A stretch of 64,000 bases of DNA from Pomphorhynchus laevis (taxonomy: Eukaryota > Acanthocephala > Palaeacanthocephala > Echinorhynchida > Pomphorhynchidae), in contig WNNJ02002709.1 of the NCBI GenBank assembly GCA_012934845.2, positions 41,859 through 105,858 on the forward strand, in the 5' to 3' direction. Positions 31,640-42,540 of this stretch are shown here, one piece after another. Below the pieces are notes generated by a model, which saw only the letters and a list, made by a program, of their open reading frames with translations, made no database searches and had not been told where the DNA came from. Both the position numbers and the translations under genes were made by a program. Within the stretch, counting starts at the first letter, position 1. The number at the start of each line of letters is the position of its first letter.

Positions 31640-32130
31640 ATACATATATTCATGCAAAACAAAGAACTCGGTGTACGTATGCATGTGCTCAAACTGCCCA
31701 TGCTGTTACGTGGGAGAGACATCGAACGCCTTAAATATTCGAATGAATATAAGAAGATGTGACATACGCGCAAAGCGGGGCAATAGAGATGGCGCAGCAC
31801 AACACTGCATCGATAACCCGCAACACTGAATGTCTGTAACAATTGTTAAATCTGATTTCAAAAATGATTGGCAAAGAAAAGCAAGAGAGAAGTATTGGAT
31901 CGCCCAATTAATGAGCGATACACAATTAAATGCTAATCATGATTGCCATATACCTTAGTGCCCCAGCAATACATTTCGCTTTACTATTTTTTAATATATA
32001 ATCACATTGTATTTTCACCCTACATTGATTGAAATTGTATTTCCCATTATTTGACAAGTATTGTTTTATTTTCAGACTCTGAAGAAGGCTTTTACGCCGA
32101 AAGCTTAGCCCTTGTATTGTGCTATAAAAG
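31640..32130 (+). pseudogene. PLE GIY-YIG fragment and 3' tail
   Basis: Translation around 31684-31960 gives 'CPCCYVGETSNALNIR' and 'KAREKYWIAQLMSDTQLNA', the C-terminal part of a GIY-YIG endonuclease from a canonical PLE. The tail includes 'ctctgaagaaggcttttacg' and CCGAAAGC at 32083-32108, the CTGANGA-stem-GAAA pattern. 5'-truncated; about two frame breaks. Confidence 0.65.
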
Positions 32131-32738
32131 AAAAATCGCTGATGTTACTCGATTCTTGATTTGATTTGTTTAACGATTTATTTGAAAGCAGCCTCAATAT
32201 GTATGGGATCATGAAGGTCGATTGAAATCGGGACTGGTTATCGGATGCTTATATATATGCATTTTCCATATATTATTTTAAACATTTCTATCGTAATTAA
32301 ATTTTGCGAAGATCAGAATGTATTCAAAATGCAATTTAAATGGATCAATTCACAGTGAATAAAATTTGAAATTAATTAAATCATTTTTTTCGGATTTATA
32401 GAAAAACTTTTAAGCACAGTAATAGTAAAATAAAAGTGTGTATTTTCATTGTTATGGATTAATAATTTTAGAACAACACATTTTGCATTAACTAGAGAAA
32501 TGCACTTAGAATGAAATGTTTCAATTTAAAAATATGTAGATGCACTTTTGCTTTGATTTGTTAATGAACAGAGATTGTGAATGGCTAACACGGAATTGTG
32601 CACTGAAGATCATTGTGAGAACAAATTCGGTACAAAATATATATTTAAGTATATAAATGGTAGATATTTACTACTTTGTTTATTTATACTTCCTCTGGCA
32701 GTATAGTTTCACAAAAATTACCAGGATGAAAATTCTAC
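32131..32738. other. Non-coding, 3' side of CKS exon
   Basis: AT-rich. If the CKS gene is active its last exon should lie on this side (minus strand). I did not find a convincing match to the conserved C-terminus ('HILLFRRP'). Confidence 0.4.
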
Positions 32739-33015
32739 CTAGTGATTAGTGAGTAAAAATATATCAGTAGCGTACAAATTGTAATAAATTGAGTTCAAAT
32801 AGTTATTTAAGTACAAACCAGGCTTATGAATGTGGTAATGCTCCCAACCTGCCGATTGACAAATACCTAACTTTCTCCATTCTCTTTCTTCTAGCAAGCG
32901 TGTAATCTTCAGGTACTTGGATACTCGTTCCGGTAGAATAACATGCCTATATTCATAGTCATCATCGTAATATTTCTCAGAATAATAGTAGTCAGCCATT
33001 CTCTCTGAAACAAAT
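32739..33015 (-). CDS. CKS1B: Cyclin-dependent kinase regulatory subunit (CKS1-type), partial
   Basis: The minus-strand frame from ATG at 32999 encodes 'YYSEKYYDDDYEYRHVILP', then 'EEREWRKLGICQSAGWEHY' and 'HIHKP', an unmistakable CKS fold that binds CDKs and phosphorylated partners in the cell cycle. The exon probably ends at 32819 (CCTG|GTTTGT, phase 1), where the family normally continues Glu-Pro-His-Ile-Leu. The translation beyond this point is intron. The ATG is preceded by 'tttgtttcag' (33004-33013), a 3' splice site, so an upstream 5'UTR exon is likely. A candidate acceptor 'tcactag' near 32744 gives 'GRIFILVIFVKL', only weakly like the family C-terminus. The final exon is therefore unresolved. 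Confidence 0.8.
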
Positions 33016-33021
33016 TTGGTT

Positions 33022-33255
33022 AAATCAGATCAGATAATTGAGTCCATGTATTTTATACTATTTATAAATTAAAAATAAATAATTAAATAATTAATAATTC
33101 AATAATATTAAATAATTATAAATGATTATTGTGTAAGATATAAGTAGGAGAAACAACTATGTTATCAGTCGGAGAAACAACTATGTTGTCAGGTTTCGGC
33201 CCTTATTCCTCGACCCAACATAGCAGCGGGGTCAAATACATATTAATGACGAATT
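33022..33255 (-). mobile_element. Naiad-type PLE tail, old solo copy
   Basis: Starts with 'aatcagatcagataattgag' and includes the structured block (33150-33235), with a short internal duplication ('gagaaacaactatgtt' twice). Diverged from the other copies. It sits within 20 bp of the splice acceptor of the CKS exon, in the same orientation, so it lies inside that gene's upstream intron. Confidence 0.7.
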
Positions 33256-34199
33256 TCCTTTGATTAATGCTGGTTAAAAACGTATATTGGGTTAAAGTAT
33301 AAGTGCTTTTAAAGAAAGACAAACAATGTGTTGCACTATTGCTCGAGTATGTACTGTTTAAACTATTGCTTTAATTAAGTACAAAGCTGACTTCGCAATT
33401 TTAATAAAAGTACAGTAAATTAATTAAACAAGATCGTCATCATAAAATGCTTTATGGGCACATTATCAGCGCATTCTGATTAGAGTAGTTTGTCCATAAT
33501 ATTGTAAACTCTTAGCCAAATTCATTTGAATACCATTTATATTCTGATTGAAGGAATCGGGAAGACTCAAACACCATAAACAAATTATATGATGTTTCGA
33601 CTTTTTAGTCTCATCACTGCACAACTGGATTAAAGTTCATCACTAATAGGCAGCTCAATGAGTCCTTCTAGTACACATCCATATACTAGGAATTAAATTA
33701 CCATTTATTTTTATAACATTTAAAGGATTATACAATCAAATCACTGCTTATATATATTTATTAGATCACTCAGATCATATTTATCAAATTAGTTAACACA
33801 TTGGTCCATTCTTATCTGTTAGCTTAGATTCGTTTGACCCATTCATCTTGTTCATGCCGGTTAGTTCATTCCCATTCGCTGAGATTCATGTGTTTATATC
33901 AAGTCGTTGAAAAATTAGTTAATTTGTATCGGCTCGTTTATATACATTCGCCCGGATCTATTTTTCAGATCTGTTTGTTCTGATGCGTTCGGCAAGATCA
34001 GCTCGTTCAAGATTATAAATCAGTGACACTTGCTCAGATGCCTTACCTCGAATGTGATGTTTTATATGCCGTGTCGAAGAAATCGTTTAAAGTAAAGTAA
34101 AAAAGGTTCTTACGATGCCTTACGATAATCGGATAAATTTTGTAGACTAGAACATAACAGAAGACTGACGTGATGATGATACATTTCTTTCCTCAACAT
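33256..34199. other. Non-coding, PLE-tail-like motif
   Basis: No gene seen. At 33590-33622 (minus) 'gtgatgagac', a loop of As, 'agtcgaaacatc' repeats the stem-GAAA pattern of PLE 3' ends. Around 33835-34010 short motifs of the type 'gttcgtttgaccc' and 'gctcgtt' recur irregularly. Confidence 0.4.
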
Positions 34200-35047
34200 T
34201 TTTCATATTTTTAAAGACTTTTCCTATTCGTAGTAAATATCAACACGAACTATAGACGCGCTTACAAGCCCACATAAAAGAAAAAGAACAAAAAAAGACA
34301 AATATGAGAAACAAAATAAAATGTAAAATGAATTTGATGACATTAAAGGAAGTATATGAGTGGAATGTGACAAGACGTCGGAGGGACACAAAATAAGTTG
34401 AATGGTTCGATAAGAAGTTTGATATAATAGTGTTGGATACGATGTTGAGAGAATACATTTCTTGATTTTTTGTAGAGAAGGAACTATTTAGTGCAGGAAC
34501 GTAGACGTTGTTTTAAGAGTGGAAGCGACTAGGTAGAACATGTGTATGCTGGTAAAGAATTACAGGCAAATGTAGCAGCAACGATAAAAAGTGCGGAGAT
34601 CAGAATTGGTTAAGCGAGGAGGGACGTGGAGAAGTAGATAATTACTTGATCGCAGAGCCAAGATGGCAGAACGCGAATCATCAAGATAAGCAAGGTGTAA
34701 GTAGGATGGTGAATCACAAAATAAAAGCGAAATGTAACGTTAGGTAAACAAAATTCAACACGAATATTATTGGTGGGCCAGGGCGGGACGAAAATATTAT
34801 GAGACAAATGGTCGAAGCGGCGAAAACAGAAGAGGACACAAGCGGCAGAGTTTATGATCCGTTGAAAAGGTAAACGAGCAGAATTGGAAGATTTGGCGAA
34901 TAGGCTAAGGTAATAATCGATTTTAGGAAACAGGAGAGATGATATAAGAAAGAGTCAAAAGCAGAAGTTGATCAGCCTACGAATACGACGGTGATTACTA
35001 AGAAATATGAAAGTAGAGCGAACTTTGTCATAAAAAATGTTTGAGGG
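34200..35047 (-). pseudogene. LINE (family 3), 3' part
   Basis: Minus-strand LINE 3' region, with the terminal stretch near 34256 ('gacgcgcttacaagccc', related to the conserved hairpin) and RT C-terminal-like pieces up to 35047. It is separated from its continuation at 37369-37925 by an LTR element. Heavily mutated. Confidence 0.65.
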
Positions 35048-35168
35048 TGTCGTAATGTAAACGAAGTCTAAACCAAAGAGGTTTTATTTATCAATCTAGA
35101 AAACAATCAGTTTATAAAATCAGTTATAGATACTCATGTCAATTAGAGATTATTGACTATATACTACA
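35048..35168 (-). repeat. LTR (3' side of the element)
   Basis: 121-bp long terminal repeat, near-identical to 37248-37368. The element reads on the minus strand. Confidence 0.93.
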
Positions 35169-35418
35169 TTATTCCCCTACATAATAGTTTGAAAGATAAG
35201 CAGGTTGACCTCGCTATCTTTTACTTCTTCGTACCCCGTTGTTAGATTGGTTGACTTGAGTAGTAATCGTCTGCCTATCCAAATTCAAGTTTGATTGGGT
35301 TGATGTAGCTTCTTCGTTGCTATTTCCGTCCATTGCTTGGGAGGAGGCTTCCTCAAAGTTTGATAAGTTAAGATCTTGGCTTATGGATGTCGTTGTTGGA
35401 TGTAGGAATTCCTTTTGG

Positions 35419-36036
35419 TTAGTATTGTTTGACTCTGCTAATGTCGTTCCATCTTCTGGCCCGGCAATAGTAAGTTAACAACCCCCGCAGATGGGAATGT
35501 TCGGTTGCATCCGTCGGATTCTTGAGCTCGAAGATTGGTCTAGTTCGTCGTGGGTCGGGCTTAATCATTCCGTTCTCAATACACTGTCCCAAAACGCTTA
35601 TTGACTCGGATGCGAACACACTCTTGGTTTCGTTTAATGTTAGATGGTATTTTCTTGCCATGGCTAAGAATTTCTGGAGGTTTGCGTTATGCTCTTCCTT
35701 ATTCTTTCCTGCAATTAAAATGTCGTCGAGATACGAAAAGACACCAGACAATGCTTCTCTGTCAATTAAACTATTCATGATGCGCTGGAACACTGCTACA
35801 CCGTTTGTGAGCCCGAAAGGCACTCGTTTGTATTGATAAAGGCCTCCAGCAGCCTCGAAAGCGGTGAACTCTTTTTCGGATTGTAAAATAGGTAGTTGAT
35901 TGTAGGCATCTTTCATATCCACGCATGAGAATATTCGATAGTTCGAAAGCTTGTGTATTAAATCATTCGTTCGTGGCAAGGGAAATGCGTCGAGCAATGT
36001 GAATCGATTGATCGTCCGTGAATAGTCGATCACCAT
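35419..36036 (-). pseudogene. Fossil reverse transcriptase region
   Basis: Reverse transcriptase of Ty3/gypsy type, with the family's 'YLDDILI' active-site block and 'DMKDAYNQLPI'. Part of the LTR fossil 35048-37368 and not functional. Confidence 0.85.
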
Positions 36037-36099
36037 TCTTTGTTTTCCCTGAGAATTTGTAACAATGAGTGCTTGTGCCGTCCAGGGGGATGAACTTGG

Positions 36100-37228
36100 T
36101 TATATGATGCCGTTTTCGAGAAGTCGCTTTACTTCTGATTTAATAAATGCGTCCTGACTAGGAGTTCGTCGACAAGATTTTGTTTGCAATGGACGAATAT
36201 CGATACTCCTATGTTCAAATAACGGATATGGTTCAACATGCATTGCTTCCAGGGCCCCAATAACAATCGGTGCATGCATTCCTCCAAACTCCAGTGCAAG
36301 ATGCTTGAAACGCCTGAGAAAAGGATGGCCCAAAATTACATCAGCACAAAGGTTGTCTAGAACAAAACACTTGACACCATAATATTTTTCGCCCATTAGC
36401 TCCAAATCGAGAGCAACTGTTTCCCTCAAAACGCTTTGAAAAGAAGACGATGCCATCCGAGCAATTTCGTAACACTTAGTAGTTGACCGTTTACAACGTT
36501 TTATCATGTTTGACGATATAAAATTTGAACTGCTACCAGTATCTATCAGAGCATTCATTTTGATACCGTAAGCCATTATAGAAACCATGGCGTTCTTGAG
36601 ACCCGGAGAAGAAAGCTGTGAAATTTGAGCAATCTCTATTGAATTCAAGTCAATCGAATTGCGCTTCCTGGACATGCACATTTTGGCAAAATGACCGACT
36701 TTTTGACACGATCGGCATTTAACTTTTAGCGCCGGGCATTGGGCTCGAGGATGTTTTGCATTTCCACAGAAGAAACAAGATTGACGGGTAGCATTAACTT
36801 GAATTGCCGGAGAGTCGTCCGTCATATTTTCACTACTAGCTGCAACATTAATAGGATCCATCATTTGCACAGGTTGAACTACTGCATTTTGCTAAATGCA
36901 GTAGTTCATGTAGAAACTGATCAATGGTTTGTAGATAAGCTTGCTTGTACGTTGACAAAACGTGTCGTTGAAACACCACATTGCGCGGCTTTACGAACAA
37001 AGCCTCTAGAGCAAGCATTGCATCTGCAAATATTTCGGTAGACTCGATGTATCGAAACAGATCTGCACTGATCAGGTTCGTTAATAGTGGCATTTTATGC
37101 TCTTCTCTAAGATCGGGAATACAAGAAAGAAACGCATTTAATCGAGTTTTCCAATGCCTCCACTGTGTTTCTGAATCCGTCGAATCCTTTGACAATGAAA
37201 GCACATCTGGTTTCAACAGCTTGTCCAT
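36100..37228 (-). pseudogene. Fossil gag and protease region
   Basis: A gag-like N-terminal region, one zinc knuckle of the CCHC type ('CRSCQKVGHFAKMC') and a retropepsin-like block with 'LIDTGSSSNFI'. Part of the same LTR fossil and not functional. Confidence 0.85.
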
Positions 37229-37247
37229 AACAAATTGATAAATAAAT

Positions 37248-37368
37248 TGTCGTAATGTAAACGAAGTCTAAACCAAAGAGGTTTTATTTATCAATCTAGA
37301 AAACAATCAGTTTATAAAAACAGTTATAGATAATCATGTCAATTAGAGATTATTGACTATATACCACA
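37248..37368 (-). repeat. LTR (5' side of the element)
   Basis: Partner of 35048-35168, followed by the 'gaggg' duplication of the host LINE. Confidence 0.93.
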
Positions 37369-37925
37369 GAGGGAAAGGAAATTGTCGAAGTGAAAACCTA
37401 AGAAAATCATATTGTCAACGATTGGGATAATGAACGAATTAAAAGATAAAATATGTGGAGTTATGTCGAGGTGATAAGGGATAATCCACATGATTTTGGA
37501 TTTTTCAGTATTAAAAACTAGATAAAGGGAGGAAAGATGGTTACAGATAGACATAAGACAATTTGTGGCAGAAATAGGATCGTGGATACAGATATGATGC
37601 ACGTGAGAGCAGTTGATGATATCATCGACGTACTGCATCGGATGAAAGTTATTGTCACAAGTTATATTAAAGAAGTCACCGACAAGTAGGAAAAAAATGA
37701 GAAGACCTAAAATGGAGCCTTGTAGAACAACTCAAGAAATGGAAGAATAGATAGGCTGTAGAGGAATTTGAGTGAACACAGAAAGAGCGTTTGAATAGAT
37801 AAGATGTGAACCAGACTACAAAAGGAATGGACCGTATTCGTAACTAAGCCGAGAGATTAGAATATAGTTATCGGCAGTGTCGAACGCATAAGACAGGTCA
37901 AAAGAGTTTACGATAATACGTAGTT
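37369..37925 (-). pseudogene. LINE (family 3), RT part
   Basis: Continuation of the LINE interrupted at 35047. On the minus strand it contains the catalytic 'MQYVDDIINC' and 'FNTEKSKIMWI', plus a palm-A-like block near 37890. 5'-truncated near 37925, with several stops. Confidence 0.75.
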
Positions 37926-38520
37926 TCATATCTAAAAACACAAATCCTCCCCTCATTTGAATATGGCTATCATTATAATTCTGTAAAACGCGATTATTTC
38001 AATTCGTCAAATATTGAACTTATGCCTATGGAGTTTTCGCAACAAATGATGTAGGTCATTTATGCTTGATTTTTTCTGTTTATATCAATATTCAGTCTCA
38101 AATTAATTGATGGTTTACCAACAATGTCACAATCTGCTCCATCCTTCTACTAAAATGATGGATTTTTGTGCCAAATATATACACAGTAATGATGCTTAAC
38201 TGTGCTCATTATCAAAAATTGTATCAGTAGCTATTAAACCTTGTGCGTTTTTATACCATTTCAGGAAAACAGCTATACATCGGTTAGTTCTAAGAAGAGA
38301 ATAAAAAATACACTGAGCAGAAACGAGTATGTATTACAATCAAAATGATATAAAAATATATAAAAACCAACAAAACAAAAACATTTAGTAATTCACAAAT
38401 TCATTGTAATCAAGAGAAAACATAATACAAATTAAACAATTAAATAATACAATTGAACTTTCAGTGACAATAAAATTAACTACAAATTTAAATTAGATCA
38501 AAATAAGACGTCATAAAAGC
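37926..38520. other. Intergenic, no gene seen
   Basis: AT-rich spacer between the LINE and the hammerhead-containing PLE tail. It includes 'gacgtcataaaagcc' (38508-38522), the reverse complement of part of the tail after the hammerheads. Confidence 0.45.
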
Positions 38521-38531
38521 CAAAATACAAG

Positions 38532-38610
38532 TACCGTTTCGTCGTCACAATTACTCATCAGCGCAAGATCCCTCCCACTGCTGGATGCAGAGGAGGACTA
38601 GCAGAGGCAA
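38532..38610 (-). ncRNA. Hammerhead ribozyme, type III, minus strand
   Basis: Minus-strand order is the ordinary one: helix III strand and UC site (near 38605), long helix I with a CTGC/GCAG tip, CTGATGA (38555-38561), helix II, GAAA (38537-38540), CGG. Helix I keeps pairing relative to the copy at 38908 despite changes at the base. Helix II is weakened by substitutions. Confidence 0.7.
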
Positions 38611-38631
38611 TCAACGAATCAGTGAAAGATA

Positions 38632-38710
38632 TCTGGCAATGATGAGTCATTGTGATGACGAAACGGCATCTAGCAGTGTTTTTCGTCTTTCTTTCGCGTC
38701 GGGCTTTTAT
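38632..38710 (+). ncRNA. Partial hammerhead and tail
   Basis: Second half of the ribozyme: core-like AATGATGA, perfect helix II (GTCAT/ATGAC with TGTG loop), GAAA and CGGC, followed by the tail 'ctagcagtgtttttcgtc'. No first half precedes it, and C3 of the core is replaced by A. Confidence 0.6.
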
Positions 38711-38907
38711 GATTACAAAAATTCACGCGGAATGGTATCATTTCAGATAAATTATTATTAAAAGTAAGCCGATATAAAGATACATGCGCTGGCATTTGTC
38801 AGTGCTTTTGCTAATGATCCTATTTGGTGAAGTTGTAGTGCTGGTTCAACACTCTATGATGATGTTACTAAAGGTTTTCTGGTACCTCATACACATGATT
38901 CGTTTAT

Positions 38908-38987
38908 TGCCGTTTGGTAGTCCTCCTCTGCATCCAGCAGTGGGAGGGATCTGGCACTGACGAGTCATTGTGATGAAGAAACGGCAT
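38908..38987 (+). ncRNA. Hammerhead ribozyme, type III
   Basis: Helix III TGCCG (38908-38912) pairs with CGGCA (38982-38986). The cleavage site is UU (38913-38914). A long helix I runs 38915-38956 with a CTGC/GCAG tip. CTGACGA is 38957-38963. Helix II is GTCAT (38964-38968) with ATGA (38973-38976) and a TGTG loop. GAAA is 38978-38981. Every conserved core position is present; only the first base pair of helix II is a mismatch. It is followed by the tail 'ctagcagtgtttttcgtc'. PLEs of the canonical clades are known to carry hammerheads. Confidence 0.85.
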
Positions 38988-39329
38988 CTAGCAGTGTTTT
39001 TCGTCTTTCTTTCGCGTCGGGCTTATATGATTACAAACATTCAGGCGGAATTGTATTATTTGAGATAAATTAGTAATTCACACGAAATTCATTGCAACCC
39101 AAAGAAAGCATATTATACAAAAAAATCAATTAAACATAATACAATTGAAATTGCAAAGACAATAAAATCAACTACAAACAAGCAAATTAAAATTAGATTC
39201 AAAATAAACCAGACATCATAAAAATCAAAATAGAAGGGAGACAAACACTGCAAAGCATATATCAACCTCAAGTGTTGCTCTCTAAACATTTATGTCCATA
39301 GAACCTAATCAATAGTGACTCCGAGGCAA

Positions 39330-39625
39330 GTCTAGTTTTTAGATTAGGTTGAACCAACTCAATCTTTTCAAAGTCAAATTCAGGCAGTGGCCTGTATTCC
39401 TAACATGCTGTGCAACGACACATTTAACTATTCCTGGGTGTGCACACGTTCGTGCGTGTTCAAGAGGATTCTCTCGTGTAGGTGTCAACAAGTTTGTCCA
39501 ACATATGGATACCCACTTTTCATATCCAAATAAGCAACGTTTTTTACCTCAGATATTTGATCAGGTACATTTCTACAGTGTGCCAAACAACGCTGAAAAT
39601 GCAATCGCAATCCACTAATCTTATA
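39330..39625 (-). pseudogene. PLE GIY-YIG endonuclease fragment
   Basis: Minus-strand translation gives 'GYPYVGQTC', 'LHERILL', 'CVVAQHVRNTGHCLNFDFEK', the C-terminal endonuclease of a canonical PLE (the H-x-x-x-T-G-H block is typical). The hammerhead at 38532 lies downstream on the same strand, so both probably belong to one element's 3' end. Truncated, with about two frame breaks. Confidence 0.7.
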
Positions 39626-40744
39626 CAGTGTCGAAGTTGCAGAGGTCCAAGGTAGGATAACGTTTTTGAATATATTTTTTATTTTGCTGAAAATAAGATT
39701 TTAATTGTCCAGCTGTGTTTCATATATACACATATTTTTGACATTATCTTAACTTGTTTTATAGTTCGTTGATATCTAATCAATAGCAGTGAGGCATAAA
39801 TATGATAGCAAATCCGTAGAAATAAGCGATCTTTACTTCATTTTAAATTTGGAAATTTGGGACAAGATTAATAAAATACTAATTTATTATTATATTTCGC
39901 TAGCTACAATACACTTGTAAATTCATAAAATGATAACATCACAATGCGATCAACAAGCACATGACCAATTTGCATATATGTCAATTGACGACCTACGTCG
40001 ATATTTAAATGAACTAAATCAAAAATATTCCAACAATAGTTATCTCGTCCTGGCAGAGTCCAGCATCAGGAAGTCCAATACCAACGTCAATAGAATCCTT
40101 ATATAAACATGACAGTTAGCACATATGAAGTATATAAGATAATTTCTTAATCCAAATTGAAAACAAAAGGACTCGGCGTCTGTGTATGGGTGTTGAAAGA
40201 AGTTTCTGATATAATTTCTCATATATTGGCACAACTGATCACGACATCATTTCAACAATACGCAGTTCCTACAGTATTAAAACTGTCCACCATAATACAC
40301 GTACCCAACTAATTGGCTCGTATACAACGCGAGCTAATTGATACGACGATATCAATATAACGAACATACAATACAACGAACTTACAAACAATGGAAAGAA
40401 AAAACAGTTGAATTCTACTTCTAATGCGGATATTGCAGGTATTGCTGAAATTAATAGCATGAATAATATTAAACAGCTAAAAAATATGAAATAATATGAA
40501 ATAATATAAAATAATATGAAACAGATTGATCTTTCCCTGAATGTGGATAATGACGATATTCTTAAGGTCAATAGCATGAATAACTTGTCTACATTCAAGT
40601 TTTGTGACATTCAAGTGGCATGTGATATGTCTAAATGCGAATGGCAATTTTTTGTGGATTCTGTTCAGCCAAAAAATTACGAACGCTAGAATTAGAATTA
40701 CGCAATTTACGTAATTTAACCGAAACCTCTAGTATTAAATAACA
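39626..40744. other. Mostly non-coding, possible LINE ORF1 trace
   Basis: At 39930-40110 (plus) an ATG frame reads 'DDLRRYLNELNQKYSNNSYL' and then breaks. Near 40600-40740 'CDMSKCEWQFFVDS' is followed by 'LELELRNLRNLTE'. Both look like remnants of a LINE ORF1, with a Cys-x4-Cys-x-W pattern as in the ORF1 zinc fingers. Otherwise AT-rich with no feature. Confidence 0.35.
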
Positions 40745-42400
40745 TCTCCCCACATGAATATCAGTTACTATATTGTATTCGTGTCATTCTTTGGAAAACA
40801 CTGCCACTCCTCAACTACTACTCCGCAACTTCACTCCTCAGCACATATCAATCACCAACACGTTCACACACTACACATGTCGTTTCCAGTGTTCTTTCTC
40901 AACCCACTGATCCTGTCACCATATACACTTCCCATCCTATGTCATCTTCTCTCCCCGACACCTCATGTCCCGTCCATCATGTCTCGTTTCTCAATACCCT
41001 GCATCCATCAATCAAAATCACCTCCACTAACCTCCACGATCCTATCACTCATAACCTTTCTTCACATCGCTTGCCTCCCTCTTTATTATCCATATAATCT
41101 TTGTCTCCCGCTGTCGAATGTACTCCCTTCATATCCTCAACTCCCAGCTCTCATATCATTAATTTATCCATTCACTCGTCCTCCTTCACGGAAACGCTTC
41201 CTTTCTCACGATCTTTGCGTCATCGTCACCAATTTCACTCATTACACCTCATCTTCACAAGCACGTATCGACCATGATGTTTCCGCCTTTAGATCCATCC
41301 TCCCGTCTCTCGGTCCTGCGGATAACCCATCATTTTTCAACATCTCTCCAGTCGCATTCACCCGTCTAAACAAATCTTCTCAATCAAATCCTTCTCAGCC
41401 CCTCTCCTGAAAATTGTTTTAAAGCATCGCTCTCAAGCGTCCTCTGACCTCCCTCAATGATTTAAACTCATCTCCTCTTCAGTCACTCGCATTTTCACCG
41501 ATCACACATCTTCCGAAATCGCTCAACTCTCTTCCGCCCGCATCAAAAAACGACGTAGCGAGGAAAACGGCGAAACATTCCTCTCCATCCGAAAATTGTC
41601 AACACCCACCACCAAATTCGATGGCGCTCCATCTACCCTAAATGTCCTCTCCGCTAGCCCATTTTATAAACACACACGTTTTCCGCCTCTGCCTCATCAA
41701 CACATAATCTATTCTCCATAAATCCGATATTATTCTGAACCTCTTCACCAAGCAATTCATCGATCTGTTCTGTCTCACCGAATCCTAGCACTACGATACC
41801 GACGACTTCTCCATTCGCCGTTTGCTCTCTGCCCGTTGTTAACTATTCGAATCGGCCAGTCCCCTGCTTGGAACTTCAGTGTAGCATAGTCTTCTAACTC
41901 CAGTGTAGCATAGTTTTCCCCTTATCTACCTGACCGTTCTTTTAGTGTTCATTCAGCTTATGTCTTTCAACCGCTCGCACACAATGTTCTACAAGGTCCC
42001 GTTCTTTTCTTCCTTCTCGGTGATCTCTTTTCAATAACCAGAACACTCAATTTTCATGTTATGCAATATGCTAATGACATTCTCCTAAACTAATTTCTAA
42101 CTCCTCTCAAATCGATGATATTTATTCCATTTCCCCCACTTGACTTTTATACGGTACTCAGCACCTTTTTTCGATTCGCCTATCACTCAATCATGCAAAG
42201 TTACAAATAATGTGGATAACTCCCTCTCACCTCAGCATTACTCCACCTACCGCATATATCTACTCAATCATTCTTCCTATCATAATAATATCGCATTCCT
42301 CGGTTTCTACTTTGACAACCATTTTTCTTAAAATTCTTGATTACTATAAAGATTTAAAATTCTTGATATCCAGCTTAAAATTCTTGATTACTAACTAATT
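40745..42400 (+). pseudogene. LINE (family 2), internally deleted
   Basis: ORF1 C-terminal part: 40754-41410 ('RKRFLSHDLCVIVTNF', 'ARIDHDVSAFRSILPSLGP'). Start of ORF2 endonuclease near 41620-41860. Then a jump near 41880-41950, marked by a short direct repeat ('cagtgtagcatagt' twice), to the RT C-terminal region (42000-42340, 'MLCNMLMTFS', 'FLGFYFDNHFS'). Most of ORF2 is missing. Ends against the leader array of the next LINE. Confidence 0.7.
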
Positions 42401-42401
42401 A

Positions 42402-42540
42402 CAATTATTCCTGTCAGTTCCAGATTATTCCTGTCAGTTCCGGATTATTCATGTCAGTTCCAGATTATTTCTGTCAGTTCCAGATTATTCCTGTCAGTTC
42501 CAGATTATTCCTGTCAGTTCCAGATTATTCCTGACAGTTC
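42402..42540 (+). repeat. 20-bp tandem array, LINE leader
   Basis: Seven copies of the unit described at 14795-14916, with a few substitutions, ending in 'agctcgctacgctagcggat'. Preceded by a short 'attcttga' repeat. Confidence 0.88.

Larger units (their letters stand above)
35048..37368 (-). mobile_element. Small Ty3/gypsy-like LTR element, fossil
   Basis: Bounded by 121-bp direct repeats (35048-35168 and 37248-37368) that start with TG and end with CA and differ at about three sites, so the insertion is fairly recent. A 5-bp target duplication 'gaggg' flanks it (35043-35047, 37369-37373). Recognisable parts on the minus strand, in order, are a gag-like region, a zinc knuckle, an aspartic protease and a reverse transcriptase of Ty3/gypsy type. 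It is broken, with a few breaks, and shorter than an autonomous element. Confidence 0.9.
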
